A DNA stretch of 18,685 bases from Cyanobacteria bacterium OH_CDB_20 (GCA_023415935.1 JAEZIX010000090.1:1-18685), one strand, 5' to 3'; numbered from the stretch's first letter, positions 7,432 to 15,050 are shown. The notes: generated by a model from the letters alone, not told the origin. Made by a program: numbers and translations.

Positions 7432-8369
7432 TGAAATTGATTATTCAAATTCCTTGCTACAATGAAGAAATGATGCTTCCGATTACGCTTTCAAGCCTCC
7501 CAAAGACAATTGAGGGGATTGATAAGATTGAAACCATGGTTATAGATGATGGAAGTACTGACAGAAGCGTTGAAATAGCAGAAAAATTTGGTGTTGACCA
7601 CATAATCAGGATGAATAATCATAAAGGACTGGCAAGGACATTCATGTCAGGGCTTCAGAAATGTGTTAGTCTCGGGGCAGATATCATTGTCAATATTGAT
7701 GCTGACAACCAGTATAATGCTGAGGATATGGGAGTTCTGATAAAGCCTCTGCTTGAGAAAAAAGCCGATATTGTTGTCGGCGCAAGACCAATTGAGAGAA
7801 TTAAACATTTTTCGTTCTTGAAAAAAATATTGCAAAAATTGGGTTCTTTTGTTATTCGTCTTTTAAGCTCAACTGGTGTAGAAGATGCGCCTAGTGGATT
7901 TAGAGCGTTTACCAAAGAAGCAGCTACTATGATAAATGTTTTTGATAATTATACATATACCTTAGAAACAATCATCCAATCAAAGTCTAAAGGCTTGATA
8001 ATAGCTTCAGTTCCTATAAGGGTAAATGCACCTTCAAGAACCTCGAGGCTTTTCAAAAATCTGTTTGAATATGTGAGAAAGTCATCTTTTACTATGCTCA
8101 GGATGTTTATTATATATAGACCTTTCAGGTTTTTTGCGCTAATTGGCGGATTTTTATTCTTGTTAGGTTTAATAATTTGGCTTAGATTTTTATTCTATTA
8201 CGTTATAGGTGATGGAAACGGTCATATACAATCTTTGCTCTTTGCTGCAGTTCTTATGATTATTGGGTTCCAGACAGGTTTGTTTGGTGTTTTTGCTGAT
8301 CTGCTTGCAATCAACCGCAAGCTTATAGAAGATGTCCAAGTAAGAATAAAGAAAATAGAAAATAAATAG
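7431..8369 (+). CDS. GT2 glycosyltransferase with two C-terminal membrane helices, probable polyprenyl-phosphate sugar synthase
   Basis: This 312-residue protein has a GT-A catalytic domain (1 to about 225) and two C-terminal membrane helices (about 233-258 and 266-290). Motifs are PCYNE at 8-12, DDGSTD at 39-44, the metal-binding DAD at 90-92 and the acceptor-side SGFRAF at 155-160. This matches the DPM1/GtrB/ArnC-type group, which transfers a sugar from a UDP or GDP donor to undecaprenyl phosphate on the cytoplasmic face. The sugar identity cannot be read from the sequence. It diverges from a GT-C enzyme of the kind that uses such lipid-linked sugars in the periplasm, so the two genes probably form a donor-and-transferase pair. 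No substantial Shine-Dalgarno is seen beyond a weak GAAAG. Confidence 0.85.
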   Translation: MKLIIQIPCYNEEMMLPITLSSLPKTIEGIDKIETMVIDDGSTDRSVEIAEKFGVDHIIRMNNHKGLARTFMSGLQKCVSLGADIIVNIDADNQYNAEDMGVLIKPLLEKKADIVVGARPIERIKHFSFLKKILQKLGSFVIRLLSSTGVEDAPSGFRAFTKEAATMINVFDNYTYTLETIIQSKSKGLIIASVPIRVNAPSRTSRLFKNLFEYVRKSSFTMLRMFIIYRPFRFFALIGGFLFLLGLIIWLRFLFYYVIGDGNGHIQSLLFAAVLMIIGFQTGLFGVFADLLAINRKLIEDVQVRIKKIENK

Positions 8370-8394
8370 CCAAAAAGATAAGTCGGTCGGCTAT
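8366..8394 (+). other. Inverted repeat at the GT2 stop codon, possible weak hairpin
   Basis: ATAGCC (8366-8371, containing the GT2 TAG stop) pairs with GGCTAT (8389-8394) across a 17-base loop. AATTTTATATT follows. It could be a weak intrinsic terminator between GT2 and the TolC-family gene, but the stem is only 6 bp and the T run is interrupted. The loop ends in a GTCGGTCGG direct repeat. Confidence 0.25.
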
Positions 8395-8429
8395 AATTTT
8401 ATATTCTGATTTTTCATATTATTTGAAAT

Positions 8430-9929
8430 ATGAAAAGAATCGTCTTACTTATTATAGTTATAATTATGGGGGCGGGGATTGCTCAGGCTAAAGGTGATTT
8501 GATATGGGACTACCAAAGCGATAAGTTCATAAGAGATGTCATAAAAGGCAATACAAGCGTTATAAAAGGTAACACAAGTATAATTGATTACAAAGATCAG
8601 GAAAAAATTGACAAAGAAGTCAGCGACAATCTTGACATAGACCTTATTAATACAAACTTAGCAGAGTGTCTTAAAGTTGCTACAGATAATAACTATACGA
8701 TAAAACAGAACAAAAGCCTTAAAGAGCAAGCATATTGGTCTTATAAAAATGCTAATTCTCAGTATCTGCCTGATTTTCAATACGGTTATAGTATACAGAA
8801 GTTGTCAGGAACATTCCTTGTAGGCGGAATTCAAATAGATGATGTTCATGAAGTGCCGATAATGAATACTTTTACGGTTTCATGGCCTACTTTAAACCAA
8901 GGAAAAACGATTTTTCTCAATATCCAAAAGAAAAATGAATACCGCGCAAAAAGTTCATCTCTTAACTATTCACAAGATGAAGTACTGCTAAATACTACAC
9001 TCACCTATTATGAGCTTTTAAGACAAAAGATAAAATTTGATGTTTTTCGGACAAATCTTATCGATAGAAGAGAGCAGCTAAATTTTACTAAAGCGAGATT
9101 TCAAGTAGGATTGGGGGATAAACTTGATGTTGAGCGTGCAGAAGCAGAAGTAGCAAAAGCAAAGCAGCAGTATATAGCAGCCTTCAACTCAATAAGGTTG
9201 CTTCAGGCAAAACTTGCAAATATCATGGGGGTAGAGGTTCTGGATGCGCTCTATCCCTATGAGATTTATATAGAAACAAGAATGCTTGTTGATGAAAAAT
9301 ATTCAATAGAAGATTTGTATCAGATGTCACTTGTTGCAAGAGATGACATTAAAGCATCCAAACTTATGATAGAGGCTTTAAAGGCTCAGAAAAATAGCGT
9401 TAAAATGGATTTTGCTCCTCAGGTCAATTTGCTCTATCAGAAAGCATGGGCAGGAACTGCCAGATTAGGTATATATCCCAATGATACAATAGGGTTTGCT
9501 GTCACCGCCCCTTTAGGTAAAAAATTTGGCTTTGATACGGTTACAAATGTAAAAGCGCTTGGCGCTCAAATTCAGGCGGAACAGTATAAACTTGAAATCC
9601 TTCAGCGTTCAGTAAAAGAAAATATAACAACTTCTTATTACAATTCAAAGACTTCCTTAGAGAGGATAGAGGCAGCAAAGAAAGAGGTAGAAGCGTCAGA
9701 TGAAAGTTTAAAAATTTCGATAGTTCAAATGACTGTGGGTAAATCAACATTCCTAGATGTTATTCAAGCCCAGGGTATAAAAATTCAATCAAGGCAAAAC
9801 CTTGTCGATAGTATCATTGACTACAATAAAGCTCAGGTTCAATTGTTGTTTGATGCAGGTATAATAACAAGCGCAAGTGTTTTAAAAAATTATGAAACGC
9901 CTCAACCTAAACAGGGCAAAGCACCATAG
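8430..9929 (+). CDS. TolC-family outer-membrane efflux protein
   Basis: This 499-residue protein begins with a signal peptide (MKR, a hydrophobic core at about 4-15, cleavage probably after AQA at 18-20). After a linker of about 50 residues come two outer-membrane-efflux-protein repeats. The first opens with LAECLKVATDNNYTI and contains QYLPDFQYG. The second, from about residue 280, contains the second YxxSLxARxD-like block and DFAPQVNLLYQ. Long helices with regular Ala/Glu/Lys/Gln spacing match the alpha-barrel of TolC. The family forms trimeric exit ducts for type I secretion and RND/ABC efflux. No inner-membrane or adaptor partner lies beside it, so its pump must be encoded elsewhere. The N-terminal linker holds a tandem heptapeptide (37-50) that TolC proteins do not usually have. 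No clear Shine-Dalgarno precedes the ATG. Confidence 0.88.
   Translation: MKRIVLLIIVIIMGAGIAQAKGDLIWDYQSDKFIRDVIKGNTSVIKGNTSIIDYKDQEKIDKEVSDNLDIDLINTNLAECLKVATDNNYTIKQNKSLKEQAYWSYKNANSQYLPDFQYGYSIQKLSGTFLVGGIQIDDVHEVPIMNTFTVSWPTLNQGKTIFLNIQKKNEYRAKSSSLNYSQDEVLLNTTLTYYELLRQKIKFDVFRTNLIDRREQLNFTKARFQVGLGDKLDVERAEAEVAKAKQQYIAAFNSIRLLQAKLANIMGVEVLDALYPYEIYIETRMLVDEKYSIEDLYQMSLVARDDIKASKLMIEALKAQKNSVKMDFAPQVNLLYQKAWAGTARLGIYPNDTIGFAVTAPLGKKFGFDTVTNVKALGAQIQAEQYKLEILQRSVKENITTSYYNSKTSLERIEAAKKEVEASDESLKISIVQMTVGKSTFLDVIQAQGIKIQSRQNLVDSIIDYNKAQVQLLFDAGIITSASVLKNYETPQPKQGKAP
8538..8579 (+). repeat. In-frame tandem 21-base repeat encoding VIKGNTS twice
   Basis: Two adjacent 21-base units (8538-8558 and 8559-8579) encode the same heptapeptide, residues 37-43 and 44-50 of the TolC-family protein. 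The units differ at four positions. All four are third-codon transitions that leave the amino acid unchanged (GTC/GTT, GGC/GGT, AAT/AAC, AGC/AGT). Confidence 0.85.
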
Positions 9930-9982
9930 CTATGTTAACAAAACTTCACAAAGCTGTTTTTTTACTAAATATTATCTAATAT

Positions 9983-10011
9983 TTGCCGATATATAGATAT
10001 ATGTATATGAT
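9983..10011 (+). promoter_or_regulatory. Candidate promoter of the SIS-domain gene
   Basis: TTGCCG at 9983-9988 and TATGAT at 10006-10011 are separated by 17 bases, and transcription would start near 10018. This places an AGAAGAGG ribosome binding site and the ATG at 10088 behind a leader of about 70 bases. The TTG at 9983, which would otherwise look like a start codon, is then part of the -35 box. The bases from 9930 to 9982 show nothing further that I can support, apart from a T run at 9957-9963 without a convincing stem. Confidence 0.4.
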
Positions 10012-10074
10012 AGATGTAAATGACACAGGGATATTTAGATTTTTTTCGCAGATGCTATTTGCCAAGGAACAAAT

Positions 10075-10082
10075 AGAAGAGG
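10075..10082 (+). promoter_or_regulatory. Ribosome binding site that decides the SIS-domain protein start
   Basis: AGAAGAGG at 10075-10082 is a strong Shine-Dalgarno match placed 5 bases before the ATG at 10088. None of the upstream in-frame starts (TTG 9983, ATG 10001, 10007, 10052) has a comparable site. Confidence 0.7.
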
Positions 10083-10087
10083 TTTCT

Positions 10088-11161
10088 ATGGAAAAAAAGA
10101 AACAAAAAGTATCGTGTATGGAGCTCGAAATAAAAGAGCAACCATCTGTCATAGAAACTCTTGTAAATAAGTATATTACAGGTGATAATTATATCCTTGT
10201 TAATGTTCCTTATAAGGTCAATAGGGTTGTCTTTATTGCGTCAGGCTCATCCTATCACTGCTCTTTATTAGCCGGTGAGCTTTTGAAAAACACTTCATGC
10301 TGCGAGGGTGAGGCGTTTTATGCAAGCGAATTTGATATAAAACAGTTTAATAACGTGCAAGATGATACTTTATTTGTTTTTGTTTCTCAATCAGGCGAAA
10401 CAGGAGATACTCTCAAAGCGATGAGAGATGTCTTGAAAATTAGCAAAAATGTACTCTGCATAACCAATAATGAAGGCTCTACAATGTGGGAGCTTGCTAA
10501 CTATAAACTTTTAACATGTGCAGGTAAGGAAAATAGTATTGCTTCAACAAAAGCTATGACAGCACAGCTTTTCTGTCTTTATCTTATGATTCTTAAGATT
10601 ATGCATTCCAAAAAGCTAAGTATTGTTCAAGAACTCAACGATTTAAAAAAACTCGGCAAATTTATAAGTATGCTTTGCGAAAAGACTTCTTACATAAGAA
10701 AAGTTGCAGCCCAGCTTGCTAAGTACAAAAATATTGAAATTCTTGGTTCAAAAGAATTCTATGCGGTTGCAAAAGAAGGTGCTTTGAAAATTAAAGAAAC
10801 TTCTTACATTAATACTACCGCGTATCCCCAAGGAGAGTTTATGCACGGGCATGTTGCAATACTGAACAACAAGTCAGCAATAATCTCACTTATAGACAGC
10901 GAAAATTCAGAACAGGCAATCTCAAATATTAAAAAAATGAAAAATGATTATTCACCTTGTATAGTTACTATTTCCGATATTCAAGATTCTGAAGAGCTTG
11001 AAAAATATACTAATCATAATATAAAAATTGATTCTCAAACTATAGTTTTCAAACTATTTGCAAGTATAGTTATAATGCAGCTTTTGGCTCTTGAAATTGC
11101 TAAAAAACTTAAAAGAAATATTGATAGACCTCAAGGGCTTAAAAAGGTTGTTATGGGCTAA
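10088..11161 (+). CDS. SIS-domain sugar-phosphate isomerase/deaminase, homologous to the isomerase half of GlmS
   Basis: From the ATG at 10088 this is 357 residues with two SIS domains. It starts at the point where the GlmS isomerase half starts (MELEIKEQPSVIE, 11-23) and has no glutaminase domain. SQSGET (100-105) and NSIASTKAMTAQ (149-160) are the phosphosugar-binding blocks. By position, Glu230, Lys234, Glu237, His253 and Lys353 match E. coli GlmS Glu481, Lys485, Glu488, His504 and Lys603, so the isomerase site looks complete. The C-tail reads DRPQGLKK where GlmS has DQPRNLAK. Without a glutaminase it cannot use glutamine. It may be a glucosamine-6-phosphate deaminase of the NagB-II/AgaS/FrlB kind, or an ammonia-dependent synthase. 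The 3' end overlaps the convergent MFS gene by 4 bases. The frame extends upstream to 9983, but the start here is set by the ribosome binding site. Confidence 0.82.
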   Translation: MEKKKQKVSCMELEIKEQPSVIETLVNKYITGDNYILVNVPYKVNRVVFIASGSSYHCSLLAGELLKNTSCCEGEAFYASEFDIKQFNNVQDDTLFVFVSQSGETGDTLKAMRDVLKISKNVLCITNNEGSTMWELANYKLLTCAGKENSIASTKAMTAQLFCLYLMILKIMHSKKLSIVQELNDLKKLGKFISMLCEKTSYIRKVAAQLAKYKNIEILGSKEFYAVAKEGALKIKETSYINTTAYPQGEFMHGHVAILNNKSAIISLIDSENSEQAISNIKKMKNDYSPCIVTISDIQDSEELEKYTNHNIKIDSQTIVFKLFASIVIMQLLALEIAKKLKRNIDRPQGLKKVVMG

Positions 11162-12381
11162 TCTTGGTAGTCCGGTAAGAATTTTACAAAGTATGCAAAA
11201 CACATAGGAACTGCTGAGATTATGAGCAGTACGTTAAGCATTCCAAAGTGCTGTGCGACATAGCTTATTACTGGAAGTAAAACACCGATTATACCCCAGC
11301 TGAAGCCTCCAATAAATCCTGAAATCATGCTTTTGTATTGAGGCATAGTTTTTTGCGCCATAACCATATTTAAAGGTACTGACAAGAAACTTACAAAACC
11401 TAATACTAAGAAGAATATTGTCGAAGCTACAAGAGAGATGTTTTGGAAATAATAAAAAGCAAGCGCAAGAGGGAATACAAGTATCATTGAAAGGTAAAAT
11501 ACTCTTTTTGCACCGTATTTTTTTTCTATGAAAGGGCTTGCAACGGTTCCAAGTCCTGCAAATAACATAAATACAAACAAAATTGTTCCTATTTTTGTTA
11601 CGCTATAACCTGCTGCTTTCCAGTAAAATGGCAATATCAAGGCAAATGAGGATGTTATTAATGATTTTAAAATTGAGGTCATCAACAAAATTCTCATTGT
11701 TTTGTTTTTGAACATATCTGAAAATGCCTGAACAAGCGAAGTGTCAGATTTTTTGTTTATTTTAACAGTTACTTTAGGAAGGAAAGCAAACATTGTAAAA
11801 GCAAATAATATTCCAAATATTGCTGCAAAAGGAAGGTATTCAAGTCCGAAAGTATCAGTTATTTTTGAAGATATAAGTGGCCCGAATGAGTAACCTATTG
11901 TCCCCATTGCTATATAGACACTCATATCTTTGCTAAGGTTTTTAGGCTCAGAGTATAGAGGGATAAAGCTTGTTGACTGAGGGTGAAAAAAAGATACCCC
12001 CATGCTTCCTAGAATAATGCACAAGGCTAATATTGCAGGGGTTTGGGCTGCGCCGATCAATGACAAAAATGTAGAGGCAAACAAAATCCCCCAGAATACA
12101 AAAAATCTTTTTGTCCATCTGTCTGCAATATATCCAAATAATGGCTGAGATAAAGATGCAGAAAGGTTTGAAGCGCTTACCATAAGAGAAGCTATAAACA
12201 TAGTGATTCCTAGTTTTTCAGCAATAAAAGGCAAAATAGGGTTCAAGAAACCTGAATAAGCGTCCACCGTGAAATGGCAGCTTGAAAGCCACTTTATTGC
12301 TTTTTTGTCGGGTTTTATTTCTTGTTGTATCGAATATTCTTTTGTTTCAATGCTTTTAGCTATATGTTCAACTTCGTTCAT
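11158..12381 (-). CDS. MFS transporter, fosmidomycin-resistance (Fsr)-like
   Basis: This 407-residue protein has a hydrophilic N-terminus of about 30 residues and then 12 predicted membrane helices. HFTVDAYSGFLNPILPFI (36-53) and FHPQ (132-135) match the Fsr subgroup, which usually has H-x-x-x-D-x-x-x-G-x-x-P-x-x-P and FHPE. GYIADRWTKR (83-92) is the MFS motif A loop between helices 2 and 3. Related proteins export small phosphonates or other compounds, but the substrate here is unknown. It lies 11 bases downstream of purH on the same strand, so it is probably in the purH transcript. The 3' end overlaps that of the SIS-domain gene by 4 bases. Confidence 0.82.
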   Translation of the reverse strand: MNEVEHIAKSIETKEYSIQQEIKPDKKAIKWLSSCHFTVDAYSGFLNPILPFIAEKLGITMFIASLMVSASNLSASLSQPLFGYIADRWTKRFFVFWGILFASTFLSLIGAAQTPAILALCIILGSMGVSFFHPQSTSFIPLYSEPKNLSKDMSVYIAMGTIGYSFGPLISSKITDTFGLEYLPFAAIFGILFAFTMFAFLPKVTVKINKKSDTSLVQAFSDMFKNKTMRILLMTSILKSLITSSFALILPFYWKAAGYSVTKIGTILFVFMLFAGLGTVASPFIEKKYGAKRVFYLSMILVFPLALAFYYFQNISLVASTIFFLVLGFVSFLSVPLNMVMAQKTMPQYKSMISGFIGGFSWGIIGVLLPVISYVAQHFGMLNVLLIISAVPMCFAYFVKFLPDYQD

Positions 12382-12392
12382 GATTTTCTTTT

Positions 12393-13928
12393 CTAGTGTT
12401 TAAAATGTCTTATTCCTGTTGTTACCATAACAATATTATACTTATTTGCAGTTTCAATGACATCTTTATCTTTTATGCTTCCACCCGGTTGTATAATACC
12501 AGCGATTCTGTCTTGTGCAGCAGCTTGGATGTTGTCGATAGCAGGGAAAAATCCATCTGACGCAATAACAGCATCTTTTGACCCATCACAAGCCCTGTTT
12601 AGAGCTATTTCCATTGCATCTATTCTGCTTGTTTGCCCTTGGCCTATTCCAATCGCTTTAAAATCTTTTGCAACGACTATTGCGTTAGATTTTGAATGTT
12701 TTGCCACTTTCCAAGCAAATATCATATCTTGCAGCATTTCTTCTGTCGGTTTTGCTTTCGTAACAATGTTAAAGGTATCTTTTCCGAGCTCTCCTTTGTC
12801 TGTATCTTGGATTAGAGTGCCAAATGGAGTGATTTTTATTTCTTTTTCCATAAAATTCTTATAGTCTTTTAACGGGGTATTTAATTTTATGACTCTCAAA
12901 TTCTTCTTTTCTTTAAGTATATCAAGCGCCTTTGGTGTGTAATCAGGAGCTATTACTACTTCTAAAAAGACTGTAGCTAATTGTTTTGCCAAAGATTCAT
13001 TAACCACTTGGGAAAACGCTACTATTCCGCCAAACGCACTTATAGGATCACAGTCAAATGCCTTAACGTATGCCTCGTTTATGTCTTTACCTAATGCTAC
13101 CCCGCAAGGTGCTGTATGCTTTATGATAGCAGTTGCGCAAACATCATAAAACTCACTGATAATGTTTGTTGCAGCCGTAATATCTAAAATATTGTTATAA
13201 GAAAGTTCTTTGCCGTTTAAGACTTCATAATCAAGTGAATCTGAGCTTTTGAATAGAGATGCTTTTTGGTGGGGATTTTCTCCATATCTCAAATCGCTGA
13301 CTTTTTGCGCTGTAAAAGTGAAATAACCGTTATTTTCGTTATCGAATTTTTCTGAAAGAGTATTTAAAATAGTGCTATCAAAATCAACTGTTTGCTCAAA
13401 TACTTTGAGTGCAAGTTTTTCTCTTAAATCAATTGTCGTAGAACCTTTATTTTCTTCAAGATTTTTGATTACATCATTGTATAAATCAGGCGAGGATACT
13501 GCGGTTACTCTTTTATAGTTTTTAGCTGCAGCTCTTAGCATTGTAGGCCCACCAATATCGATGTTTTTAACTAGTTCTTCTTTTTCGAAATCTCTTGAAG
13601 CCGCGTCTTTAAAAGGGTAAAAATTTACTACAACCATATCAATCGGAGTTATTTTTAGTTTTTCAATTTCAGAAAGTTCTTTTGAGTTTTCAGTATCAAC
13701 TAAAATCGCGCCATGGATAGCAGGATGAAGTGTTTTAACCTTGCCGGAGAACATTTCATCAACGCCTGTTACGTCTTTAACTTCTATTGAAGGTATTTTA
13801 TTATCTGTTAAAAACTTATATGTTGAGCCTGTTGAAACTATTTCATAATCGAATTTTTCAACCAATTTTTTAGCAAATTCTACCAAACCTTTTTTATCAA
13901 AAACACTTATTAATGCTCTTCTTTTCAT
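12393..13928 (-). CDS. purH: Bifunctional AICAR transformylase / IMP cyclohydrolase PurH
   Basis: This 511-residue protein catalyses the last two steps of de novo purine synthesis: formylation of AICAR with 10-formyl-THF, then ring closure to IMP. The N-terminal IMP cyclohydrolase (MGS-like) domain shows STGST (32-36), VDEMFSGKVKTLHPAIHG (56-73) and NFYPF (102-106). The transformylase domain shows RYGENPHQ (214-221), the catalytic KH at 270-271 in IIKHTAPCG, DPISAFGGIVAFS (294-306) and, near the C-terminus, QPGGSIKD. Length and order are normal. The start has GGAG five bases upstream. A TATAAA (13952-13947, minus strand) could be the -10 box, but no clear -35 is present. The gene diverges from the radical SAM gene across 99 bases and leads into the MFS gene. 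Confidence 0.96.
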   Translation of the reverse strand: MKRRALISVFDKKGLVEFAKKLVEKFDYEIVSTGSTYKFLTDNKIPSIEVKDVTGVDEMFSGKVKTLHPAIHGAILVDTENSKELSEIEKLKITPIDMVVVNFYPFKDAASRDFEKEELVKNIDIGGPTMLRAAAKNYKRVTAVSSPDLYNDVIKNLEENKGSTTIDLREKLALKVFEQTVDFDSTILNTLSEKFDNENNGYFTFTAQKVSDLRYGENPHQKASLFKSSDSLDYEVLNGKELSYNNILDITAATNIISEFYDVCATAIIKHTAPCGVALGKDINEAYVKAFDCDPISAFGGIVAFSQVVNESLAKQLATVFLEVVIAPDYTPKALDILKEKKNLRVIKLNTPLKDYKNFMEKEIKITPFGTLIQDTDKGELGKDTFNIVTKAKPTEEMLQDMIFAWKVAKHSKSNAIVVAKDFKAIGIGQGQTSRIDAMEIALNRACDGSKDAVIASDGFFPAIDNIQAAAQDRIAGIIQPGGSIKDKDVIETANKYNIVMVTTGIRHFKH

Positions 13929-13993
13929 GACGACTCCATTTCTCTATTTATAATTCAAATTTACCATAAAAACATTTCCATAAGTGCTGAAAA

Positions 13994-14021
13994 TTGACAC
14001 CAAAAGGATTTTCAATATAAT
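13994..14021 (+). promoter_or_regulatory. Consensus sigma-70 promoter giving an almost leaderless transcript for the radical SAM gene
   Basis: A perfect TTGACA (13994-13999) and a perfect TATAAT (14016-14021) are separated by 16 bases. The ATG at 14028 follows the -10 box by 6 bases, so the transcript should begin at or beside the start codon. The nearest Shine-Dalgarno-like AAGGA lies inside the promoter spacer and would not be in the mRNA. The layout matches the promoter in front of the cyclase gene. Confidence 0.7.
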
Positions 14022-14027
14022 ATTCGT

Positions 14028-15050
14028 ATGAAATATAAAAGTTGTCATCTTCTTGAAAAAGGTCTTTATATTGGAAAAGATTACATATCGCATTGTTGCT
14101 TGTTACCAACTACAGGGGTTGCTCCAATAAAATTATTTCCACCATTGGATGTTAGTGATATTGATATTGAAGATTTAATAAAAATTAAGCGTGAATATAA
14201 AGAAATGTTCAAACGAGGCGAAATACCTCCTGCATGCAGGGATTGCTTTTCATTAGAAGAGTTAGATTGGCCTGATGATAATGAAATAAACTGCCTTTAT
14301 TTTGCTCACTGGTCGCATTGCAACTGTAACTGCATATATTGCTATTTTGATCCTGAAAGAGAAAAGAACAATTCTTATAATCCTCCTAAAGTTCTTCCTT
14401 TTCTTGAGAAAATGAAAAGCAAAGGGATGTTAAATACTGCATCAAAAGGATATATGTCTTTCAGTGGGGGTGAATGTACTATTTTAGAAGAGTTTTCTGA
14501 CATATTGAGATTTTTGTTTGAGATTGGGTCGCAAAAAATAATTATAAATTCTTCCGGCATAAAATATGATAATTTAATTGCAGAAGGTATACAAAAAGGA
14601 ATTGTCTCTTGCACAATATCTTTAGATAGCGCTGATAGAGAGTTATATAAGAAAATTAAACAGCAAGATTCATTTGATAAGGTTGTTGAAAACATAAAGA
14701 AATATGTTTCTGTTCAGTCTCCTGACAATTATGATGGAATCAGAGTAAAATACATAATATTGCCGGGCATTAATTCTGATAATAAAGATATTGAAAAGTG
14801 GCTAAAATTGGTAAAATCACTTGGTGTAAACCATATTATACTTGATTTTGAGACTGTTTGGTTTTTTAAATATCGTAACGAAATACCGGATAAATTTATT
14901 AAAATGTTGTTTAATGTAGAAAAAAGAGCAAAGCAGCTTAATATTAAACTTTCCTACTATAGTCACGCTATGCAGGCTCTTAAGGATTTTGATGAAAAAG
15001 CTGAAAAATCTTTTTTAGTGAAATTAAAGCGTTTTTTGTTTAGTATATAA
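14028..15050 (+). CDS. Radical SAM protein with cysteine-containing N-terminal region, function unknown
   Basis: This 340-residue protein has the radical SAM CX3CX2C motif at Cys98, Cys102 and Cys105 (with an extra Cys100), the SAM-contacting GGE at 147-149 and a TIM-barrel-like order of strands through about residue 275. Ahead of the barrel lie Cys23-Cys24 and a Cys70-x-x-Cys73 pair, followed by Phe and an acidic stretch (CFSLEELDW). Together with Cys6 or Cys89 these could bind a second iron-sulfur cluster. They resemble a SPASM-type cysteine set but are placed before the barrel instead of after it. No peptide substrate gene is visible nearby. The RNA methyltransferase gene starts 3 bases downstream, so the two are almost surely co-transcribed. 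The next in-frame ATG (residue 60) would lose Cys23/Cys24, which supports this start. Confidence 0.8.
   Translation: MKYKSCHLLEKGLYIGKDYISHCCLLPTTGVAPIKLFPPLDVSDIDIEDLIKIKREYKEMFKRGEIPPACRDCFSLEELDWPDDNEINCLYFAHWSHCNCNCIYCYFDPEREKNNSYNPPKVLPFLEKMKSKGMLNTASKGYMSFSGGECTILEEFSDILRFLFEIGSQKIIINSSGIKYDNLIAEGIQKGIVSCTISLDSADRELYKKIKQQDSFDKVVENIKKYVSVQSPDNYDGIRVKYIILPGINSDNKDIEKWLKLVKSLGVNHIILDFETVWFFKYRNEIPDKFIKMLFNVEKRAKQLNIKLSYYSHAMQALKDFDEKAEKSFLVKLKRFLFSI

Noticed and set aside
8392..8397. TATAAT before the TolC-family gene as a promoter
   Set aside because: The -10 match is perfect but nothing like TTGACA lies 15-19 bases upstream. A TATTAT at 8417-8422 would give a third leaderless layout but also lacks a -35 box.
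9925..9963. Possible intrinsic terminator after the TolC-family gene
   Set aside because: There is a T run at 9957-9963 and a small CATAGCTATG palindrome at the stop codon, but the stem next to the T run is only about 5 A/T-rich base pairs.
12457..12864. 135-codon plus-strand open frame inside purH
   Set aside because: It is antisense to highly conserved purH transformylase sequence, has no ribosome binding site or recognisable domain, and is best explained as a shadow of purH.
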